From positions 21,863,744 through 21,927,743 of the forward strand of contig CM032123.1 in assembly GCA_018894105.1 (NCBI GenBank): a stretch of DNA of 64,000 nucleotides, given 5' to 3'. Source of the stretch: Jacaranda mimosifolia (taxonomy: Eukaryota; Streptophyta; Magnoliopsida; Lamiales; Bignoniaceae). Below, piece by piece: positions 59,410 through 64,000 of the stretch (position 1 is its first letter; every line of letters begins with the position of its first letter). The notes below the pieces were generated by a model. That model saw only the letters and a list, made by a program, of their open reading frames with translations, made no database searches and was not told where the DNA came from. The translations under genes and the position numbers were made by a program.

Positions 59410-61618
59410 TGAAGGTGTGTATGCCGCTAGGATCCATTTAAATTCAAAAAAACTGAATAAAACTAACCCAAACACATCCACAATTATCTAGACATGCATA
59501 AGATTCAGATTTATAGAGGGAAATACCTCCTTGAAGAAATTGAAAATCAAGGAACAAGGAAGAACACCCTTCAAGTCTTGAAGTTGTCCCTTACTGGCAC
59601 AGCAAAAACACCATCGAATTTCCCTAAGTTAGACTCCTTGTTTTGAGCCGAATATTTCATTATATTCCCTCAACACCTTGAAGATCCTACAGCCAAAATT
59701 TTAGCCCAATCAAAACAAAATAAATCCCCCCAGAACTAGATGCAAGCGACAACCAAAAACTGCTTTCCAAGAGCAATAGCAACTCAAACATATTAACTCT
59801 AACGAGATAGTCCACACACCAAATGGAGAGACTCTTTCTCTACAAAAATAGCTGGAGATAATTGTAGAGAAATGAAGGAGAGGAGACCTAGAATGGAAGG
59901 GGAAGAATGAGGGAGATTGGAGAGATTTGTGGAGAATTTAACTTTTAGATGTATCCACAAATAATTTGTTGGGAGAAAATATTCCACACCACACTAAAGC
60001 ACAAAGTAGTCAGCCCTCTTTCCATATCCATATATAGAACGAGAATGGTGTGTGGACACACCATCCTCAATGAGAGGCTACCACCTACCCCATGCCAAGT
60101 GGCATGTGGTCCAAAGTGGTGTGTGGATTTGAATGTCATGTGGAATTTACATTTCATTTTATGAAATGTCATCCAAATGCATTCTAATTCTATATTAAAT
60201 GAACTCTTCATTTAATAATTCTTCCAAAATTAACTCTCCAATTTAATTAAATTAAACACTTTTAATATAAATAATAATCCTTTGACTTAACTCTTAAGTC
60301 AAAATGCTTAACTCTTTAGGCTAGCCAAAATTAATTTGACCAATTGATAGTCATGTGGTATCAATTAATTAACTATTAATTAATTGATCTTGATTTAACT
60401 CTTAAATTAATTTGACCAATTTAACTCTTAAATTGATCAAGCTAAAAATGACTTCAATTTTCTTCCTCTTCAATTCGGTCATGAATTTTCTAATTCTTAG
60501 AAAATTCTCCTTCTTTCAATAGGTCATTCATTTGGCTTTTGTGTGTGACCCATTAGGTTCTACCATTCACTGGACATAGGCTCACAACTATTTGTGACTT
60601 ATTGGAATATCAAACATTCACATTAGTTTAAACTCCTTTAAACTAAGTGACTCAATTTAATCAATCACATTAATTGAAGAGTACACAATCTCCATAGTCG
60701 ATGTCCAACCTTAAGCCCATGGAGCCCAACTAATTGACCAAAATGAATGCTCCTAGAAAACCATTCTAGCATTACACGTACCATGCCAATGCAGTCCTTC
60801 CGTCTTTTATCTCTATGAAGGCCTAGGGCAAGATATTAGTCAGCTCCCTAATAGCCTCGACGATATGCTTCTATTCTCAATGCTCGATTCCCTATGTGAC
60901 CTAATATTTAGAAACACCTTTCTAAATTATCACATCACCTTGTGCAAGGATTTTTTGGAATCGATCATTATAGAATGCATAGGAGATGCACTCGCCCTTC
61001 ACAAAGGTGAGGAGTCTGATTCTATCTTGGATCTCACAAACCTCCATGTCTAGTGACTCATGCCTAATCACCACCCGAAGGGCCCGCTAAGTGACTAAAG
61101 AGTAGGAGTCAAAACATGAGGATCAAACACAAGGTTATCATGGATCCTCATGTAAAATGACTAATTATATACACTAGCGTAAGCTGGAGAACTTCCTACT
61201 CCGGGTATCTAGTGGATTCTCTAGCGAGTCTTCAGTGCCTTGTTCTCTAATGAACACCAATAACATACATTCATATCTCATATGGAATTGCTCGTGGAAC
61301 GGAGCAACATCCAACTCTTGGATTTATGATGCATCAGTACAAGTCTATCCAAATCTTAGATGCCCTGTCTCATGAGATCCTATGACTTGGAAGATTTAAG
61401 ATCACGACTATGTGAAACTTATTGCATGATCATTATCCAATGTGTAATTAAGTCCCATAGTCTTATATGATCTAAGGGCTTCATCCAAATGCGAGTGAAG
61501 TAAATAAAGAGCATAAGATGAATATGGTCATATAATGAATATTACTCAATCAAGATTTTCGTACAAGGAAATAGTTTACAAGGCCAATCTAATTAGCTTG
61601 CGAGGCACTATTCCAACA
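59410..61618 (-). repeat. Element E 3' LTR (2209 bp)
   Basis: It runs from TGAAGGTGTGTATGCC to GGCACTATTCCAACA in plus orientation; both termini are intact. Its pre-TATA hairpin is of the TGGTGTGT/ACACACCA type (60045-60062), like element D. Confidence 0.9.
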
Positions 61619-61638
61619 ATACCCTACTTGCCCTAATG

Positions 61639-64000
61639 TCAATTCCCTATGGCCTAGAGACCCATCTTATCAAGATGTCCTTCAAAGACCTTTTGCAATG
61701 GGGTTTAGTCAGTGGATCTGTTATATTCTCTTCTGAGGCAACTATCTCCACTCGAATGTCGCCTCTATCAATGATCTTCCGGATCAAGTGATATTGCCTC
61801 AATATGTACTTAGGTCACTGATGAGATCTTGGCTCTTTAGCTTGCGCTACTGCCCCGTTGTTGTCGCAAAAGACAACCACTAGCTCACTAATGCTAAGCA
61901 CTACATTCAACTCTTGAATGAAGTTTTTCATCCAAACACCTTTCTTTACAGCTTCTGAAGCAACAATATATTCTGCCTTTATGGTAGAGTCGATCATGGT
62001 ATCTTGTTTGGAACTCTTCCAACTCACCATGCCACCATTGAGGTAAAATATAAATCCAGAAATGGATTTTAGGTCATCTACATTGGATTGGAAACTAGAA
62101 TTCGAAAACCCTTCAAGTTTTGATTCTCCATTATCGTATACAATAATATGTCCTTAGTCCTTCTCAAGTACTTAAGGATTGCTTTTATGGTTGTCTAGTG
62201 ACTTACTGGGATCAGATTGAAAATTGCTCGTAACACTTAGAACGTGTGCCACATCGAGTTTTGTATATTGAACTGCATACTTTATGCTCCCAATAGCATA
62301 TGCACAAGGTATGTAGGACATCATTTGTCTCTCGTCTTCAGTCTTGGGAGCCATAGACTTTGAGAGACGAATGTTATGTCCCATGGGAAGATATCCCCTC
62401 TTGGATTCTTCCATATTAAACCTCTTTAGCATTTTGTCAATGTACGGGGTTTGGGAAAGCCCTAGCATCCTTCTCAATCTATCTGTATGGATACTTATTC
62501 CTAATATGTAGGATGCTTATCCTAAATCTTTCATGGAGAATTGTGTAGATAACCACGCTTTAGTAGACTCTAACATTCCAACCTCATTCCTAATGAGAAG
62601 GATGTCATCGACATAAAGCACAATAAACTGAATATTTCGGCCACTAGCCTTCTTATGCACACATAATTCATACACATTTTTTATAAAGCCAAACAATTTG
62701 ACTGTCTTATCAAAATGTATGTTCCAACTTCGGGACACCTGATTGAGTCCATAAATAGATCTCTCGAGTTTGCAAACCTTTTGCTCACTCCCTTTAGATG
62801 TAAAACCCTGTGGTTGCTCCATATAGATTTCTTCTTCAATGTCTCCATTGATGAAAGCAGTTTTCACATCCATTTGCTATATCTCACAATCATAATATGT
62901 GGCTATAGCAAGCGGAATCCAAATGGACTTAGGCATTGCAACCGATAAAAAGGTTTCCTCGAAATCAATAACGGCGGGTCTTTGAGTGAACCCTTTGCCA
63001 CTAGTCGCACCTTAAAGGTCACTACCACTCCATCAACTCCCAGCTTTCGCTTTAGATCCACTTGCAACCAATGAGAACTATTCCTTTAGGTGGATCTACC
63101 AAAGTTCATACTTTATTGGAGTACATGAAGTCCATTTTGGATCTCATGGCATTAAGTCAATATCTCGAGTCTATGTCTAACATAGCTTCCTCATAGGTCT
63201 TCAGATCAATATCTAGTTGGCCAGTCTCATGAAAGAATTCGAACCTTTTAGGTTATTTCTTGATCTGGTCCGACCTTCTCAAAGGTTGTGTGTGAAGCTC
63301 TTACTGCTGGTTCTTCTCCACCGCTTGTAGGATTTGATGACCATATTGGACTTCACTAAGTTCAACAACAATGTCATTTCTATCCAATAGAAAATTCTTT
63401 TCTAAAAAGGTGGCGTTCCTCGAAACAAACACCCTTTGTTCTGAGGGATCATAAAAGTAATAACCCATAGACTTTCTTGGGTATTCCACAAACTTGCACA
63501 AGGTGGATTTATTATCCAACTTGTCTTCCACTGTCCGTCTTATGTAAGTAGGAGACCCCCAGACCCTAAGGTAGTAGTAAGAGGGTGATTTGTCATACCA
63601 CATCTCATGCGGTATCTTTGGCACAGACGTTGAAGGTACTACATTTAGTAGCTTCACCGCCATTTCTACGGTATATCTCCAAAAGGATATGGGCACATTA
63701 GAAAAGCTCATCATAGAACGTACCATGTCCAACAAGGTACGGTTTCTCCTCTAGGCTACTCCATTGTGTTGAGGTGTGCCAAGTGGAGTCCATTATGAGA
63801 GAATCACATTTCTCCTTTAAATAATCCAAGAATTCAGTTCTTAAGTATTCACCCCCTCGATCAAATTGAAGAGCTTTAATACTAAGTGTCAATTGCTTTT
63901 CCACTTCACTCCTATACTCCTTAAACTTTTCAAAGGCTTTGGACTTGTACTTCATAAGATACACATGTCCGAACCGACTATAATCATCGGTGAAGGTGAT
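61639..64000 (-). pseudogene. Element E pol, 3' portion: integrase, RT, RNase H
   Basis: In minus sense: integrase core from 64000 (MYLMKYKSKAFEKFKEYRS, Asp in LQFDRGGEYL). The catalytic Glu codon is a TAG stop near 63752. Integrase C-terminal frame 63735-63301. RT pieces 63120-62172 contain TAFINGDIEEEIYMEQPQGF, YVDD (plus 62604-62615) and MEESKRGYLPMGH. RNase H is at 62150-61639 (WKSSKQDTMIDSTIKAEYI, VFCDNNGAV), with a premature stop before the end at 61639. Several frameshifts occur. The rest of the polyprotein lies outside the window. Confidence 0.88.

Larger units (their letters stand above)
59410..64000 (-). mobile_element. Copia element E (minus), runs past the window end
   Basis: In minus sense, the visible part is the integrase to RNase H region (64000-61639), polypurine tract (61631-61619) and complete 3' LTR (61618-59410). 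It inserted into an older minus-strand LTR of the family. The left flank AGATG (59405-59409) should be repeated after its 5' LTR outside the window. Confidence 0.88.

Noticed and set aside
1..64000. CRISPR arrays, tRNA genes, bacterial operons, plastid or mitochondrial genes
   Set aside because: None seen. Repeated short motifs in LTRs and leaders are not evenly spaced repeat-spacer units, and no cloverleaf-type tRNA was recognised apart from the tRNA-complementary primer sites.

Overview
The window is a retrotransposon graveyard from a flowering-plant nuclear genome. It is AT-rich and holds Ty1-copia pol genes of the TNT1-like type, hAT-family DNA transposons, an initiator-tRNA-Met primer site and a decayed plant-type 25S rDNA fragment. 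I found no intact cellular gene. The longest open frames are broken pieces of gag-pol, of a hAT transposase, and of a plant transposon-type gene I cannot place precisely. I cannot name the species.

One Ty1-copia family dominates. Its LTRs are very long (about 2.2-2.4 kb, TGTTGGAATAG...CTTCA, PBS TGGTATCGGAGCC), and about 16 complete or partial LTR copies in both orientations fill roughly half the window. The layers can be read from target-site duplications (TSDs). The deepest layer on the right is a decayed plus-strand gene (pieces at 41185-41318, 43517-43571, 44043-44672, 53815-54005, 56251-57400). It is split by solo LTR 41319-43516, element D (44673-53809, TSD GTTGT), solo LTR 54006-56250, and an LTR from 57463 that is itself split by element E (59410 to beyond the window end).

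A hAT element starts at 6463 and appears to end at 41176 (TSDs GTGTCTAC / GTGTCTGC). Its minus-strand transposase lies at 7002-10350 and carries a second DNA-transposon-like insert (7684-8579). The hAT 5' region, which contains the 25S fragment, has been pushed about 30 kb to the right by inserted copia elements: a plus LTR (from 10503) holding element B (11940-17565, minus, TSD TCCTT) and solo LTR 17625-19915; element C (20097-40055, plus); and, inside C's 3' LTR, element A (29274-39658, TSD TGTGG), the most complete copy. Element B's integrase carries a 1.09-kb non-autonomous hAT element (15833-16920).

Each full element reads LTR - PBS - about 1.95-kb non-coding leader - gag (UBN2-like, zinc knuckle) - protease - integrase - reverse transcriptase (YVDD) - RNase H - polypurine tract - LTR. 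All copies have stops or frameshifts; element D is the least damaged in gag.

The most unusual signals are structural: (1) an array of about six short hairpins in U3 with different arms but a shared TTAA closing stem and a 3-4-nt loop usually ending in AG, with paired changes between copies; (2) a stronger hairpin just upstream of the TATA box that persists with different arms; (3) a roughly 20-nt motif present four times in each leader, each time inside a different small stem, whose sequence differs between elements but is shared among the sites of one element; (4) three independent insertions of the family into a 68-bp stretch of its own LTR.
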